Below are positions 19,915 to 29,071 of a DNA stretch of 64,000 nucleotides, one piece after another; positions within the stretch are counted from its first letter, which is position 1; every line of letters begins with the position of its first letter. A program made the position numbers and the translations under genes. This DNA comes from Opitutales bacterium (lineage in GTDB: Bacteria; Verrucomicrobiota; Verrucomicrobiia; Opitutales; Oceanipulchritudinaceae). The stretch is from the NCBI GenBank assembly GCA_016932335.1, contig JAFGCZ010000012.1, positions 248,001 to 312,000 of the forward strand. Direction: 5' to 3'. The notes under the pieces are model-generated. The model made no database searches. It worked only from the letters and a program-made list of their open reading frames with translations, and was not told where the DNA came from.

Positions 19915-20826
19915 ATGAAATTACTTAACGACCCCTTTCTCAATCAACTAACCAACTTGTTTAGTCTTAAGGCATTCAGGCCGGATCCGTTTGATATGAC
20001 GGCTCCGCTTTCCGTTCGTTTTCATAATCAGCCGATTCTTGGGGTCTGTATTTATCCTGGAGCTATCAAATTTGCTCAAATTTCTTTTGGCTCCTCTCTA
20101 TCTGTCAAAGAAATTGGAATCATGAGCCGCAAAACAGGCGATGATAAAGAACTGGTGCAACTGATTAATGCGGCCCATAGGGAAACGGGATGTTGTTATG
20201 CTCTGGTGGGTTATAATTATGGATTTAACGCTCTGAAGTCTTTTTCCATCAAAAGATCGGAGAATCTCTGGGCCCAGTTGAAAGACAATCCGGCGATGGT
20301 CTTGGGGGACGATTTTGAGAATGGCCATCAGTATTCTTTAGAGCATCACCCCAACCGGGATGTATCCATCGTTTTTTCCTACGATGCGAATTACTCGACG
20401 CACTTGGAGAAAATTTTTGATCATAGCGAAGTGGAGGTTGTTCGTCTCCAGCATATCATCGGATCGCTGTTTTCTGAGATTTGTCGGAAATTTAATGGTC
20501 TCATGGATTATCCACTTATTATTATGAGCGGTTCTTCTGTTTTCTATCTGGATATTGAAGGCAGTTCTGATCGCGAATGGATGCTCTTACGCAACCGTTC
20601 GGAAAATCCGGTAAACAGCTCTCTGGAGGCCAAGAGGCAACTGAATTTTGTGGAACAAATCCTTCCCCGGGAAGGGAACGTGCTCTTTTATACGGATGAA
20701 TTGAACGATGCAGACCACTGGGAGGACCGCATTAAGGAAATGAGACCTGAGCTTAACCTCGTCTCTGCCTTACCCAAAATGCAGAATACTCAATTTGATA
20801 TCTTTCACACCTTGGCAGGTAATTAA
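19915..20826 (+). CDS. PilM/GspL-cytoplasmic-domain-like protein
   Basis: A 303-residue cytoplasmic protein with no membrane helix. The section ILGVCIYPGAIKFAQISFG resembles the first strand-pair of the actin-like PilM/GspL fold, and its position just after the ATPase and before PilN/O-like genes matches a PilM. The ATP-binding motifs of true PilM are not clear. It would link the ATPase to the inner-membrane PilN/PilO pair. Similarity is weak, so the call leans on gene order. Confidence 0.5.
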   Translation: MKLLNDPFLNQLTNLFSLKAFRPDPFDMTAPLSVRFHNQPILGVCIYPGAIKFAQISFGSSLSVKEIGIMSRKTGDDKELVQLINAAHRETGCCYALVGYNYGFNALKSFSIKRSENLWAQLKDNPAMVLGDDFENGHQYSLEHHPNRDVSIVFSYDANYSTHLEKIFDHSEVEVVRLQHIIGSLFSEICRKFNGLMDYPLIIMSGSSVFYLDIEGSSDREWMLLRNRSENPVNSSLEAKRQLNFVEQILPREGNVLFYTDELNDADHWEDRIKEMRPELNLVSALPKMQNTQFDIFHTLAGN

Positions 20827-20837
20827 GGAGAACATGT

Positions 20838-21434
20838 ATGGTTTCACCGGTTTATGACTTAAGATCGAATGCCAAAACCAAAGGCAATAGAGCTTATCTG
20901 AATCCTCGTCTGGCTATTCTCATGAAGCTCGGTTATGCCCTGCTGGTGGTTGATATCCTTATTTTTGCTTTCTATTCAGGGTGGGGCTTTTACCAGCGTT
21001 GGCAAACCCGGCAGATGGATTTGGATATCGCGCAAAAGCAGGCACAGATTCAGTCTCAAGAGCGCATCCTTTGGTTTTTTGACTGGAAAGACAATACCTT
21101 GCCGATGCAGGAGCTTTTAGTTGAACTCTTTGGTAAACTACCGGAAGATATGCACCTTTCGGAGCTCTCTCTCAACCTTGCTTCCGACGGAAAAACCCTG
21201 CAGATGAAGGTTGCCATCAACAGTGAGAAGAATACCAGCGCACAATATTTTCGTGAGTTAAGTACCTATTTTAAGGATATGGGGCTGGAGATTGTTTCCA
21301 TACAGCAGACACAGGCCATTGGCGCTACTGTATTTGAAGCTCGCATGATGATTGACCACTCACGCATCAACACCAGGCGGCAGATGAGTCTGATGAAGGC
21401 CGTGGCCATGCTTCAGGAGAAAGGGATGCAATGA
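20838..21434 (+). CDS. PilN-like inner-membrane alignment protein
   Basis: 198 aa with a cytoplasmic N-terminus, one membrane helix (LGYALLVVDILIFAFYSGWGF, about 35-55), a coiled-coil-prone stretch (RQMDLDIAQKQAQIQSQE) and a periplasmic ferredoxin-like domain (LPEDMHLSELSLNLASDG). This is the PilN/GspL layout. A clear AAGGAG precedes the ATG at 20838. Its end overlaps the next gene by four bases. Confidence 0.65.
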   Translation: MVSPVYDLRSNAKTKGNRAYLNPRLAILMKLGYALLVVDILIFAFYSGWGFYQRWQTRQMDLDIAQKQAQIQSQERILWFFDWKDNTLPMQELLVELFGKLPEDMHLSELSLNLASDGKTLQMKVAINSEKNTSAQYFRELSTYFKDMGLEIVSIQQTQAIGATVFEARMMIDHSRINTRRQMSLMKAVAMLQEKGMQ

Positions 21435-21988
21435 AGGATTATTTTCTCAGCATGATTGTTTTCTTGGCAGTGCTGCTTCTCGGCACAAACTTTGCCTATT
21501 CCCGTTACCAGCATTTTGAGCAACAGAAGATTATTATGCAGGGAAAACAGGTTCAGGCGGAGATCACTTCTAAGAATATTGAATATAAAGGTGCTCAGTT
21601 AAAGGCCCAGCTTGGGGACGATGATCCCGCGGCTTTTGAGGTAAGCTTTGGTCAAACTCTTCGCAGTATGCAGGATGTTGCTCAAATTGCTCAGAGTATA
21701 AACCGGCAGGCGGAATCACTGCTGATTCCTATTCAGGAGCAAAGAACCGGAGATGTTCTTTTACCCGGACGCCCCGGATCCAATATTACGCAGATTTCTG
21801 CGCATACCTACACCATCAGTTTACTTGGGCAATTCAAGGACTGCCTGACTTGGCTTGGTGTTGTTGAAGATATGTACCCCATGGCTCGCATAGAACACAT
21901 TTCCATGACTCCTTCCGGGGAGTTAATCAATCTGCGATGTTCCCTCGTTTTCCCCCGTGTTGATCCAACCGTGATTTCATCCAAATGA
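21431..21988 (+). CDS. PilO/GspM-like inner-membrane alignment protein
   Basis: 185 aa with one N-terminal membrane helix (FLSMIVFLAVLLLGTNFAYS), a helical stretch and a C-terminal small alpha/beta domain (TYTISLLGQFKDCLTWLGVVEDMYP), which is the pattern of PilO. It would pair with the PilN-like protein in the periplasm. It is coupled by ATGA overlaps to both neighbours. Confidence 0.65.
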   Translation: MKDYFLSMIVFLAVLLLGTNFAYSRYQHFEQQKIIMQGKQVQAEITSKNIEYKGAQLKAQLGDDDPAAFEVSFGQTLRSMQDVAQIAQSINRQAESLLIPIQEQRTGDVLLPGRPGSNITQISAHTYTISLLGQFKDCLTWLGVVEDMYPMARIEHISMTPSGELINLRCSLVFPRVDPTVISSK

Positions 21989-22413
21989 AACCGTATTGCT
22001 TTATTATTGGCTCTCTGATGACTGCGTCTTTAAGCAGCTGGGCTTCTGTTGTTGTTCCCAATGATTTGAGAAACCCCTTCGAGGTGGCAAGCCCGTCTGG
22101 TTTTATTGAAACGTCAGATACAGCACTTCCTGAGCTCAACGATGCCCAGAAAATGCGGCAAAAAAACTTTTTTGATTTGGCCAAACAGTTGCGTTCTCTC
22201 CCCTTTCTAGGTGTTATCTCTCATCCTGATCGGGATGGGGAATGTCTCGTTTTACTCGGGGACTATATTTTTTCTGAAAACATGGATGTAGATCCTTCAT
22301 CGTTTAATTTCCCCGGGTCTATCCATGTTCTGCGTGTTGAATCCCGTAAAATGCTAATATCTGTCTCTCTGGATGCAGAAGTGCGCGAAATCGAAATTCC
22401 CTTTCAGCAATGA
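21985..22413 (+). CDS. PilP/GspC-like periplasmic protein
   Basis: 142 aa with a signal peptide (MKPYCFIIGSLMTASLSSWAS), the RNPF motif typical of PilP/GspC homology regions, and a beta-rich C-terminal domain (LPFLGVISHPDRDGECLVLLGDYIF). PilP links the PilNO pair to the secretin. No lipobox cysteine is seen, so it is probably soluble in the periplasm. It lies immediately before the secretin with a four-base overlap. Confidence 0.6.
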   Translation: MKPYCFIIGSLMTASLSSWASVVVPNDLRNPFEVASPSGFIETSDTALPELNDAQKMRQKNFFDLAKQLRSLPFLGVISHPDRDGECLVLLGDYIFSENMDVDPSSFNFPGSIHVLRVESRKMLISVSLDAEVREIEIPFQQ

Positions 22414-24134
22414 ATATCAAAAAAACGTTCCCTTTCCTTTTTTTGCTTCTTTCGTCAATCTCTGCCTCTGCCGTAATCATCAGTGAGGATTACGAGTTGA
22501 GTGCAGACGAAATCCAGCGTCTGATGGAAATGCCTGAGGTGAGTATGCGTTTCCAGAATGCACCTCTACCAAATGTGCTCAGGGCCTTGGCAGAAGCATC
22601 CAACATGCCTTTTATTGGACTTCCCAGAGATGGCTCCGAATCAGTGCTGGTCGATATGACTGTAAAAGGAAATGCCTTCGAAAGCCTTGAGCAGGTTGCA
22701 GAAACCTACGGCTATGCCTTGGTCTTTCAGAAGGGGATTTGGCTTTTCCGACCGATCCAGCAGGTAAAAACAAAACTCGTCTCGAAGGTATACAATTTAA
22801 AGAATATTCATCTCAGTTCTGTTGAACCGGATCAACAGCGCATCGATGTGGACGGTGATACCACCTCAGCTCGCCCTCAGAGTGTTATGACCAATGTGTT
22901 CTCTACGGCTCCCAGCAAATTGATTGATGACATCGAGACACTTTTAGCTATCGATCCGGATGTCCTCTCCGCCAGTGTTCAGATGAAGAATCAAGAAACT
23001 TCATCTGTTTTGAGTGATTCCAAATCGGGCATCGCCGAACTTCTTCTGGGGACATCTCCGGAGGATATGAAAGCCAATGTCCTTCAGGCGTTGAAGGTGG
23101 CTCCGGCTTCAACTCAAGAATCCCGTAGTGAAACACCTAGAGGAGCTGTTATTGCCAATCCCGACCGTAACAGTCTCTTTATTGTGGCTACTCGTAATCA
23201 GCACGAGTGGATCAGTGCTTATCTGGACGCGGTGGACTGTCCTCGAAAGCTGATTCTTCTGGAGACTCGTTTTATTGAAGTGCGCAAGGAGCCGTCCATG
23301 AACTTGGGCTTGGATTGGTCGAGCATTCTCTCGGGGAATTATGACATAACAGCTACAGACGCAACTCCAGGCATTGATGGCACTGGCGAAATTAATGTAT
23401 TGGAGGGGGGGACTTTCTTTACAGAAAACATCGGCGGAGCCATCCTTTCTGCTCCTGAGTTGAATGTTGCGTTGAATTTTTTGAGAAATAATGCGGATGC
23501 CCGCAATTTGCAGCATCCAAGTCAGGTTACCGTTAACAACCGACCAGTGGTGCTGCGCAGTGTTCGTCAGGAGCCTTTCCAGAGCGGTTCATCCACCAAT
23601 GCCAGCAGTGGTACTTCTTCAACTACAAACAATACTGAATACCTGCCCATTGGCACGACTATCAGTTTGTTACCCCGTATTATGGAAGGCGAGAATGTGG
23701 AACTGAATATTCTCATCAATGTATCGGACTTGCTTGGCTATACCACGATAGGGGATGCTCAGACGCCCATTACTTCATCCCGCGACTATTCGGGCCAGGC
23801 TATTGTTTGCAGCGGCAACACTCTGGCTATTGCCGGTCTCGAAGCTCTCTTGGAAAACGAAGATGAAAACAAAGTGCCTATCCTTGGTGATATTCCTTTC
23901 TTTGGCTATCTGTTTAAGCGTAAATCAACTTCCCAGAATAACTTCCAGCTGATTATGTTCATTACTGCTACAGTGATGGATGGCTACGATGGTGGGGTAA
24001 AACCACGCAAAGGATTGCAGCAAACATTGGATTATTTCGACTCTCTGGAATCCCTGGAGGACGCTCTGGGTGACGTAGACCAGTTGAATTCAAATTCTGC
24101 AAACAGCAAACCCGTCATTCGTAAATACAAATGA
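22410..24134 (+). CDS. Outer-membrane secretin (GspD/PilQ family)
   Basis: 574 aa with a signal peptide (MNIKKTFPFLFLLLSSISASA). A first STN/N0-like domain (MRFQNAPLPNVLRALAEASN...VTMTVKG-type) is followed by an N1-like ring-forming domain (NSLFIVATRNQHEWISAYLDAVD) and the secretin core (VTVNNRPVVLRSV, LPIGTTISLLPRIM, KVPILGDIPFFGYLFKRKS). It forms the gated outer-membrane channel for the filament. It is short for a GspD, which usually has more N domains, and closer in size to compact PilQ proteins. It is the last gene of the locus; a hairpin spans its stop codon. Confidence 0.92.
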   Translation: MNIKKTFPFLFLLLSSISASAVIISEDYELSADEIQRLMEMPEVSMRFQNAPLPNVLRALAEASNMPFIGLPRDGSESVLVDMTVKGNAFESLEQVAETYGYALVFQKGIWLFRPIQQVKTKLVSKVYNLKNIHLSSVEPDQQRIDVDGDTTSARPQSVMTNVFSTAPSKLIDDIETLLAIDPDVLSASVQMKNQETSSVLSDSKSGIAELLLGTSPEDMKANVLQALKVAPASTQESRSETPRGAVIANPDRNSLFIVATRNQHEWISAYLDAVDCPRKLILLETRFIEVRKEPSMNLGLDWSSILSGNYDITATDATPGIDGTGEINVLEGGTFFTENIGGAILSAPELNVALNFLRNNADARNLQHPSQVTVNNRPVVLRSVRQEPFQSGSSTNASSGTSSTTNNTEYLPIGTTISLLPRIMEGENVELNILINVSDLLGYTTIGDAQTPITSSRDYSGQAIVCSGNTLAIAGLEALLENEDENKVPILGDIPFFGYLFKRKSTSQNNFQLIMFITATVMDGYDGGVKPRKGLQQTLDYFDSLESLEDALGDVDQLNSNSANSKPVIRKYK

Positions 24135-24140
24135 CGGGTT
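24109..24140. terminator. Hairpin at the end of the secretin gene
   Basis: AACCCGTCATT (24109-24119) pairs perfectly with AATGACGGGTT (24130-24140) across a 10-base loop containing the last secretin codons. No T-tract follows on either strand. It lies between convergent genes and may act as a weak two-way terminator. Confidence 0.5.
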
Positions 24141-24168
24141 CGCGGTATAAAGTCTACTGATTTTGGAT

Positions 24169-24462
24169 TCAGCCGTAGTAGCAGATATAGGCGGTGTCGA
24201 CGTCGGCCTTTACATCAAAACGACTTTCTCCGGGAACATTAAAGGACGTTCCATCGGTGAACGTTTCCCATTCATCGCTCCCGGGAAGTTTTACGGTAAG
24301 AGATCCGCTGACAACGGTCATCAGTTCAGGCGTCCCCGTCCCGAAATTATAGCTTCCGGCTTCCATCACTCCGATGGTTGCGGGGCCTTTTCCGGTGGTT
24401 AGGCCGATGGATTTTACTGTTCCGTCAAAGTATTCGTTTACTTGAAGCATAGAGTTTTCCAT
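24169..24462 (-). CDS. ppnP: Pyrimidine/purine nucleoside phosphorylase PpnP (YaiE family)
   Basis: A 97-residue cupin protein that matches the E. coli YaiE/PpnP pattern along its length: [57 protein letters not shown]. PpnP phosphorolyses diverse nucleosides to base and ribose-1-phosphate in the cytoplasm. An internal Met at residue 5 (MLQVNEY) matches the E. coli start and could be the real one. It is convergent with the secretin gene and follows tadA on the same strand. Confidence 0.92.
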   Translation of the reverse strand: MENSMLQVNEYFDGTVKSIGLTTGKGPATIGVMEAGSYNFGTGTPELMTVVSGSLTVKLPGSDEWETFTDGTSFNVPGESRFDVKADVDTAYICYYG

Positions 24463-24493
24463 AGCGATCGGATTTTAAAAAGCAATCTCGATT

Positions 24494-25036
24494 TTATGGC
24501 TCAAGTTTTGTCTTTTTGCTTTGCTCCCGTTTCATTCGAAAGTAAGCCTGCAGCAACTCTTTGCATTCTGTTTCCATGACTCCTTGAGTGATCTCAAGAT
24601 GATGGTTTACATGCTCTAGATTATTTAAGTTGGTGGCTCCGCCAAGGCAGCCCATTTTATCATCACCCACGGCATAGACAACGCGTCCCACGCGGGACAT
24701 CAGCAGGGCACCACTACACATAGGGCAGGGTTCTTTGGTTACATACAGGGTGGCCTCGTTTAGACGCCAATCTTCCAGCGCATTGCTGGCAGCGGTTATT
24801 GCCAGAATTTCGGCATGTGCTGTGGGGTCCTTTGTCATTTCCACGCGGTTGTGTGCTCTGGCGATGATTTGCCCTTGATATTCCACGATAGCACCGATGG
24901 GTACTTCATCTTCCTTCCACGCTTCCAGTGCGCAATTATAGGCCAGCGACATATAATAGCGATCATCTCTAAGCAATTCTGATGGAAAAATCTTCTCAAA
25001 GGGACATTCCATTCCTCCGGGTACCATTTGTGCCAT
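24494..25036 (-). CDS. tadA: tRNA-specific adenosine deaminase TadA
   Basis: 180 aa. TadA converts A34 to inosine in tRNA-Arg(ACG). The deaminase zinc motifs are intact: TAHAEILAI (His, catalytic Glu) and PCPMCSGALL (two Cys). The core VPIGAIVEYQGQIIARAHNRVEMTKDP and the C-terminal ELLQAYFRMKRE helix are typical. The N-terminus is about 25 residues longer than in many TadA proteins (MAQMVPGGMECPFEKIFPSEL), so a later start at Met29 (MSLAYNCALEAW) is possible. Confidence 0.93.
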   Translation of the reverse strand: MAQMVPGGMECPFEKIFPSELLRDDRYYMSLAYNCALEAWKEDEVPIGAIVEYQGQIIARAHNRVEMTKDPTAHAEILAITAASNALEDWRLNEATLYVTKEPCPMCSGALLMSRVGRVVYAVGDDKMGCLGGATNLNNLEHVNHHLEITQGVMETECKELLQAYFRMKREQSKKTKLEP

Positions 25037-25210
25037 AGTCCCTCAGCATTCATGACATTTTACTCAGGTCAAGCTGGTGTTGGCGCTATTTATCTTCAGC
25101 TTCGTTCTGTTGATTGCCAAATCCTTGTGTATTTGAGCTTGCCACCGCCGAATAAAAGTCACAAATTGCCAACCTTTCAACACTTACGCATTTAGTTTAT
25201 TACACAATAT

Positions 25211-25489
25211 ATGGCTGACGATAACACGGTAGAAGTAGAAGGTAAGATTGTCGCAGTTCTCCCCGGAACAATGTTCCGTGTAGAATTGAGCAACGGGCAT
25301 CAGGTACTGGCCCATATTTCAGGGAAATTGCGTAAGCACTTTATTAAGATCACTGTGGGTGATTTGGTGAAGATGGAAATGAACACTCAGGACTTGGAGA
25401 AAGCCAGGATTGTTTATCGTCTGCGCAACGCGGTTCGCAAAACAAATGCTCCCATCCGCAGTTACGGTCCTCGTAATAACAGGCGCTGA
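25211..25489 (+). CDS. infA: Translation initiation factor IF-1
   Basis: The 92-residue S1-fold protein matches IF-1: [45 protein letters not shown]. It blocks the ribosomal A site during initiation. It is about 20 residues longer than the usual 72, with a basic tail ending [10 protein letters not shown] that could add RNA contacts. It is monocistronic here: 174 gene-free bases precede it and an intrinsic terminator follows. The preceding spacer has several TTGCCA-like boxes, but I could not settle on one promoter. Confidence 0.95.
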   Translation: MADDNTVEVEGKIVAVLPGTMFRVELSNGHQVLAHISGKLRKHFIKITVGDLVKMEMNTQDLEKARIVYRLRNAVRKTNAPIRSYGPRNNRR

Positions 25490-25512
25490 CCCTTTCTCTT
25501 TTTTCTTACAGG

Positions 25513-25543
25513 AACATCAACTTTAAGCAGTTGATGTTTTTTT
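25513..25543 (+). terminator. Intrinsic terminator of infA
   Basis: AACATCAACT (25513-25522) pairs with AGTTGATGTT (25529-25538) around a six-base loop and runs into a T-tract to 25543. Confidence 0.85.
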
Positions 25544-25584
25544 GTGCCTGAATATTTTTTTTTTGAAGGAAAATCTATTTCCAC

Positions 25585-25614
25585 TTGAAAAGTGTGGTAT
25601 CTTGCCTAAGATAC
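25585..25614 (+). promoter_or_regulatory. cysK promoter with palindromic operator over the -10
   Basis: TTGAAA (25585-25590), a 16-base spacer and TAAGAT (25607-25612) form a sigma70-like promoter 43 bases before cysK. GTATCTTGCCTAAGATAC (25597-25614) is a perfect 7-4-7 palindrome covering the spacer and -10. A repressor there would block polymerase. An Rrf2-type (CymR/IscR) cysteine or Fe-S sensor is one candidate by gene context only. Confidence 0.55.
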
Positions 25615-25654
25615 AAATGTATAAAATGGAAACACTTTTAATCCACTAAATATC

Positions 25655-26614
25655 ATGCTCGCAAAAAACATCGTTGAAACCGTCGGCAACACACCGCTTA
25701 TCAAATTAAACAATATTGCGGATGGCCTTTTCGCCAATGTCTACGTCAAGTGTGAGTTCTTTAACCCACTCGCTAGTATTAAAGATCGTATTGGTAAAGC
25801 CATGATTGAAGCTGCCGAGGTTGAAGGCAAAATTGGCCCCGGTTCAGTTATTATCGAACCAACCAGTGGTAACACAGGTATTGCCCTGGCGTTTATCAGT
25901 GCAGCAAAAGGATATAAGTGCATTCTCACCATGCCCGAAACGATGTCTCTTGAGCGCCGTGTATTGCTGCGCATGCTTGGTGCAGAAATTGTCCTGACAC
26001 CTGGTGCCAAAGGAATGCCGGGAGCCATCGCCAAAGCGCATCAGTTGCTGGCCCAGTATGGCGATCGCGGTTTTATGCCGCAACAGTTTGAAAATCCTGC
26101 CAACCCGGCCATTCATAAAATCACCACTGCCGAAGAAATCTGGAAAGATTTGGACGGAGAGGTGGATGCCTTTATTGCCGGTGTAGGAACTGGCGGAACC
26201 ATTTCCGGTGTTTCTGAAGCGCTGAAATCGAGACGTTCGATAAAAGCTATTGCAGTGGAGCCGGAGGCCAGTCCCGTTATTTCGGGCGGGGCACCTGGTC
26301 CACACAAAATTCAAGGCATTGGCGCTGGCTTCATTCCAAAGAATCTGAATACAGATATTTTGGACGAAGTCATTCAGGTCAGCAATGATGCTGCTTTTGA
26401 TACTTCCAGGAAATTGAGTGTCACCGATGGTATTTCGGTGGGTATTTCTTCTGGAGCTACCGTGTGGGCAGCATTACAGGTTGCCAGTCGCAAGGAAATG
26501 GCCGGAAAAAATATTGTGGCCATTGCGGCAAGTCCGAGTGAGCGCTACCTAAGTACTCCGCTGGCGGAGACGATCAGAAATGAAGTCCTCGCATTGACTA
26601 CGGAATCTGTCTGA
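25655..26614 (+). CDS. cysK: Cysteine synthase A (O-acetylserine sulfhydrylase)
   Basis: 319 aa, fold-type II PLP enzyme that makes cysteine from O-acetylserine and sulfide in the cytoplasm. The PLP lysine is in [14 protein letters not shown], the substrate loop is [13 protein letters not shown], the phosphate-binding loop is [11 protein letters not shown], and the C-terminal [14 protein letters not shown] is also present. Full length, own promoter and terminator, so a one-gene unit. No cysE is adjacent. Confidence 0.95.
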   Translation: MLAKNIVETVGNTPLIKLNNIADGLFANVYVKCEFFNPLASIKDRIGKAMIEAAEVEGKIGPGSVIIEPTSGNTGIALAFISAAKGYKCILTMPETMSLERRVLLRMLGAEIVLTPGAKGMPGAIAKAHQLLAQYGDRGFMPQQFENPANPAIHKITTAEEIWKDLDGEVDAFIAGVGTGGTISGVSEALKSRRSIKAIAVEPEASPVISGGAPGPHKIQGIGAGFIPKNLNTDILDEVIQVSNDAAFDTSRKLSVTDGISVGISSGATVWAALQVASRKEMAGKNIVAIAASPSERYLSTPLAETIRNEVLALTTESV

Positions 26615-26622
26615 TTTTTCAC

Positions 26623-26657
26623 AAATGCTGCCTGTTTTTACAGGCAGCATTTTTTTT
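26623..26657 (+). terminator. Intrinsic terminator of cysK
   Basis: AAATGCTGCCTG (26623-26634) pairs with CAGGCAGCATTT (26641-26652) around a TTTTTA loop and continues as a T-tract to 26657. Confidence 0.92.
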
Positions 26658-26715
26658 GTACAGTAATATCTTTTACCTAGGTGGAAAAATAAGAAAATAT
26701 GCCTATCTTTGATTT

Positions 26716-28137
26716 ATGCCTTCTCAAGAGCAATATGTCATTGTTTGGTTTCGTAGAGATCTTCGGCTGGAGGATAACCTTGCCCTACGGCAGGCTCTGC
26801 AACACAATTTGCCGGTTATTCCTCTCTACATTTGGGATGACTCGCTGGAGGGTGAATGTGCTAGAGCTTGGCTTGCACACGCTTTGCAGGATTTGGATCA
26901 ACAGTTGCACCGCTGTAACTCAAAGTTGATTATCCGTCGGGGATCATTTGAAGATGTACTCAATGAATTAGTTGAGGAGATTAGTGTTTGTGCGGTTTAT
27001 TGGAATAAAGTTTACGAACCGGGGCTTTTTGAGGCAGATGATCGCATTCAGCGTTCCTTGAGAGGACGTGGTGTCTATGTGCAGTCTTATAACAGCCGGG
27101 TTTTAAATGATCCGCTTTCTATTAAGAACCAGCAAAACCAACCTTACCGGGTTTTTACTCCCTTTTATAAGCATTGTCGCAAATATAATCAGGAATTTTG
27201 CAGAAGGCATTACGCGTGTTATTTCCCGCATTCGCTACCTAATCTCAATAGAGAAGTTGTTGATGATCTGGATCTGCTACAGCCTTGGGGGAAAAGCGTC
27301 ATTGCTTCATGGAATCCTACCAGGGAGGGGGGGATGGCTCGTTTACGCCATTTCATGGAAGACTCCATTGCCAACTATAAAGAGGGCAGGGAGTTCCCCG
27401 CAGTAGATGGAACCTCAAAGCTTTCCCCTTACCTGCATTTTGGACAAATAAGTCTTCATGAGCTTATCAGTTTGGTGGTCGAATCAGATCTTTCAGAAGG
27501 AATACAAAATCACTTTATACGGCAAATTTATTGGAGAGAGTTTTGTTATTACACGCTGTTTTATTTCCCTTATATGACCTACCAGTCTCTTAGACCGGAA
27601 TTTGAGCAATTTCCGTGGGAGGAGAACGGCGATTATATAGATGCCTGGAAATATGGTAAAACCGGGGTTCCTATTGTCGATGCCGCTATGCGTCAATTAT
27701 GGCAGACAGGCTGGATGCATAACCGACTGAGGATGATTACCGGCTCTTTTCTCGTTAAGGATCTTTTACAGCATTGGCAGCATGGAATGGTTTGGTTTCA
27801 TGATACCTTGATTGATTCCGATATAGCCTGTAACAGCTTCGGATGGCAGTGGCTTGCCGGTTCGGGGAGTGATGCGACTCCATACTTTCGTATTTTTAAC
27901 CCATACAAACAATCTCAGCAATACGATTCAGGCGGGGAATTCCTCAGGACTTATCTTCCCGAGTTGGCTGCGCTACCCGATGAGTGGATTCATATTCCCC
28001 ATCTGGCCCCTGCTGATGTTTTGCAAAAGGCGGAGATTACCTTAGGGATTGATTATCCTTTTCCGATAGTTGATCATCCGGAAATGCGTATCAAAGCCTT
28101 GAGTGCCTACAAAAGCATAAGAGAACGAAAAACATGA
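26716..28137 (+). CDS. phrB: Deoxyribodipyrimidine photolyase
   Basis: 473 aa, repairs cyclobutane pyrimidine dimers with blue light and FADH-. It has an N-terminal antenna-binding Rossmann part (VIVWFRRDLRLEDNLALRQAL) and a C-terminal FAD-binding part (KLSPYLHFGQIS, YWREFCYYTL, GIPIVDAAMRQL-type, DSDIACNSFGWQWLAGSG, PYFRIFNP). The pattern is that of class I CPD photolyases. Its end overlaps the epimerase gene by four bases, a pairing seen in other bacteria. Confidence 0.95.
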   Translation: MPSQEQYVIVWFRRDLRLEDNLALRQALQHNLPVIPLYIWDDSLEGECARAWLAHALQDLDQQLHRCNSKLIIRRGSFEDVLNELVEEISVCAVYWNKVYEPGLFEADDRIQRSLRGRGVYVQSYNSRVLNDPLSIKNQQNQPYRVFTPFYKHCRKYNQEFCRRHYACYFPHSLPNLNREVVDDLDLLQPWGKSVIASWNPTREGGMARLRHFMEDSIANYKEGREFPAVDGTSKLSPYLHFGQISLHELISLVVESDLSEGIQNHFIRQIYWREFCYYTLFYFPYMTYQSLRPEFEQFPWEENGDYIDAWKYGKTGVPIVDAAMRQLWQTGWMHNRLRMITGSFLVKDLLQHWQHGMVWFHDTLIDSDIACNSFGWQWLAGSGSDATPYFRIFNPYKQSQQYDSGGEFLRTYLPELAALPDEWIHIPHLAPADVLQKAEITLGIDYPFPIVDHPEMRIKALSAYKSIRERKT

Positions 28138-29030
28138 TTCGCCAGAGACGTCTTTTGGTTACCGGTGGAACCGGTCTGATTGGTAAATCTTTCATTTTAA
28201 CGATGGAAGCTGCTGGTTGGCGTGTTCGCAATCTGACTCGTGCGCCCCACCATGCCCGCGATATCGCATGGAATCCATCTCAAGGAGTTCTCCCAACAGA
28301 GGCCCTCGATGGGGTGGATGTTGTTGTTCATCTTGCCGGAGAAAATCTGGCAGAAGGTCGCTGGACAGAGGCTCGGAGACGGCTCATTAGGGAGAGTAGG
28401 GTGCTTGGCACAGAGTTATTGGCTAAAACCATGGCTCAGAAGAAAGGGAATCCAAGTGTTTTTATTTCTGCTTCGGGTGCCAGCTGTTATTTGGATGATG
28501 GTTTTATCCACGATGAACACTCACCCCTCGGTCGCAGCTTTCTGGCTCAGTTGGTTCGAGAATGGGAAGCTGCTTGTCATCCTGCGAGAGAGGCTGGTAT
28601 TCGTACCGTACATATGCGTATGGGAATGGTTTTGGATCCTCATGGAGGTGCTTTGTCCAAGATGCTTCCGTTTTACCGAAAAGGCCTTGGCGGGATCATT
28701 GGTAGCGGACGACAACACCTTAACTGGATTACAGTCAGGGACCTTATTCGCATCATTCAGTTTTGCATTGATTACGAGTTTATTCAAGGCCCTCTCAACG
28801 CGGTTTCTCCCAAACCGGTCAGACAGGCCGAATTTGCATCTGTCCTAGCCTCATACGTGGGAAAACCGGCATTGGTTCCTCTACCGCGCTATGTGGTCAA
28901 ATTGCTTTACGGGCAGATGGGCGAAGAGCTTTTGTTGGGAGACATGAATGTTATTCCTGCCTATTTGCGCGACTCTGGATTTGAATGGTTGGATTCTTCT
29001 TTGGATCTAGCGTTGAAGAACATTCTCTAA
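28134..29030 (+). CDS. TIGR01777-family (YfcH-like) NAD-dependent epimerase/dehydratase-like protein
   Basis: 298 aa extended-SDR protein. The N-terminal nucleotide motif is TGGTGLIG, followed by VDVVVHLAGENLAEGRW, which is characteristic of this family, and the C-terminal DUF1731-type region (LNAVSPKPVRQAEFASVLA). The family's reaction is not established. It overlaps the photolyase gene and is probably co-transcribed with it. It lacks a clear YxxxK pair; the family often has ASGxxYY, here ASGASCYL. Confidence 0.88.
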   Translation: MIRQRRLLVTGGTGLIGKSFILTMEAAGWRVRNLTRAPHHARDIAWNPSQGVLPTEALDGVDVVVHLAGENLAEGRWTEARRRLIRESRVLGTELLAKTMAQKKGNPSVFISASGASCYLDDGFIHDEHSPLGRSFLAQLVREWEAACHPAREAGIRTVHMRMGMVLDPHGGALSKMLPFYRKGLGGIIGSGRQHLNWITVRDLIRIIQFCIDYEFIQGPLNAVSPKPVRQAEFASVLASYVGKPALVPLPRYVVKLLYGQMGEELLLGDMNVIPAYLRDSGFEWLDSSLDLALKNIL

Positions 29031-29044
29031 ATTATTGAATTTAG

Positions 29045-29071
29045 TATAATAAAAATCTTATATAAAGATTT
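29045..29071. promoter_or_regulatory. -10 element and palindromic operator candidate of the ArsR redox operon
   Basis: A perfect TATAAT (29045-29050) is followed by AAATCTT (29053-29059) and AAGATTT (29065-29071), a 7-5-7 inverted repeat at the expected start of transcription. A convincing -35 is missing. ArsR-family proteins bind AT-rich inverted repeats at this place, so the ArsR product encoded downstream may control its own operon. Confidence 0.45.
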
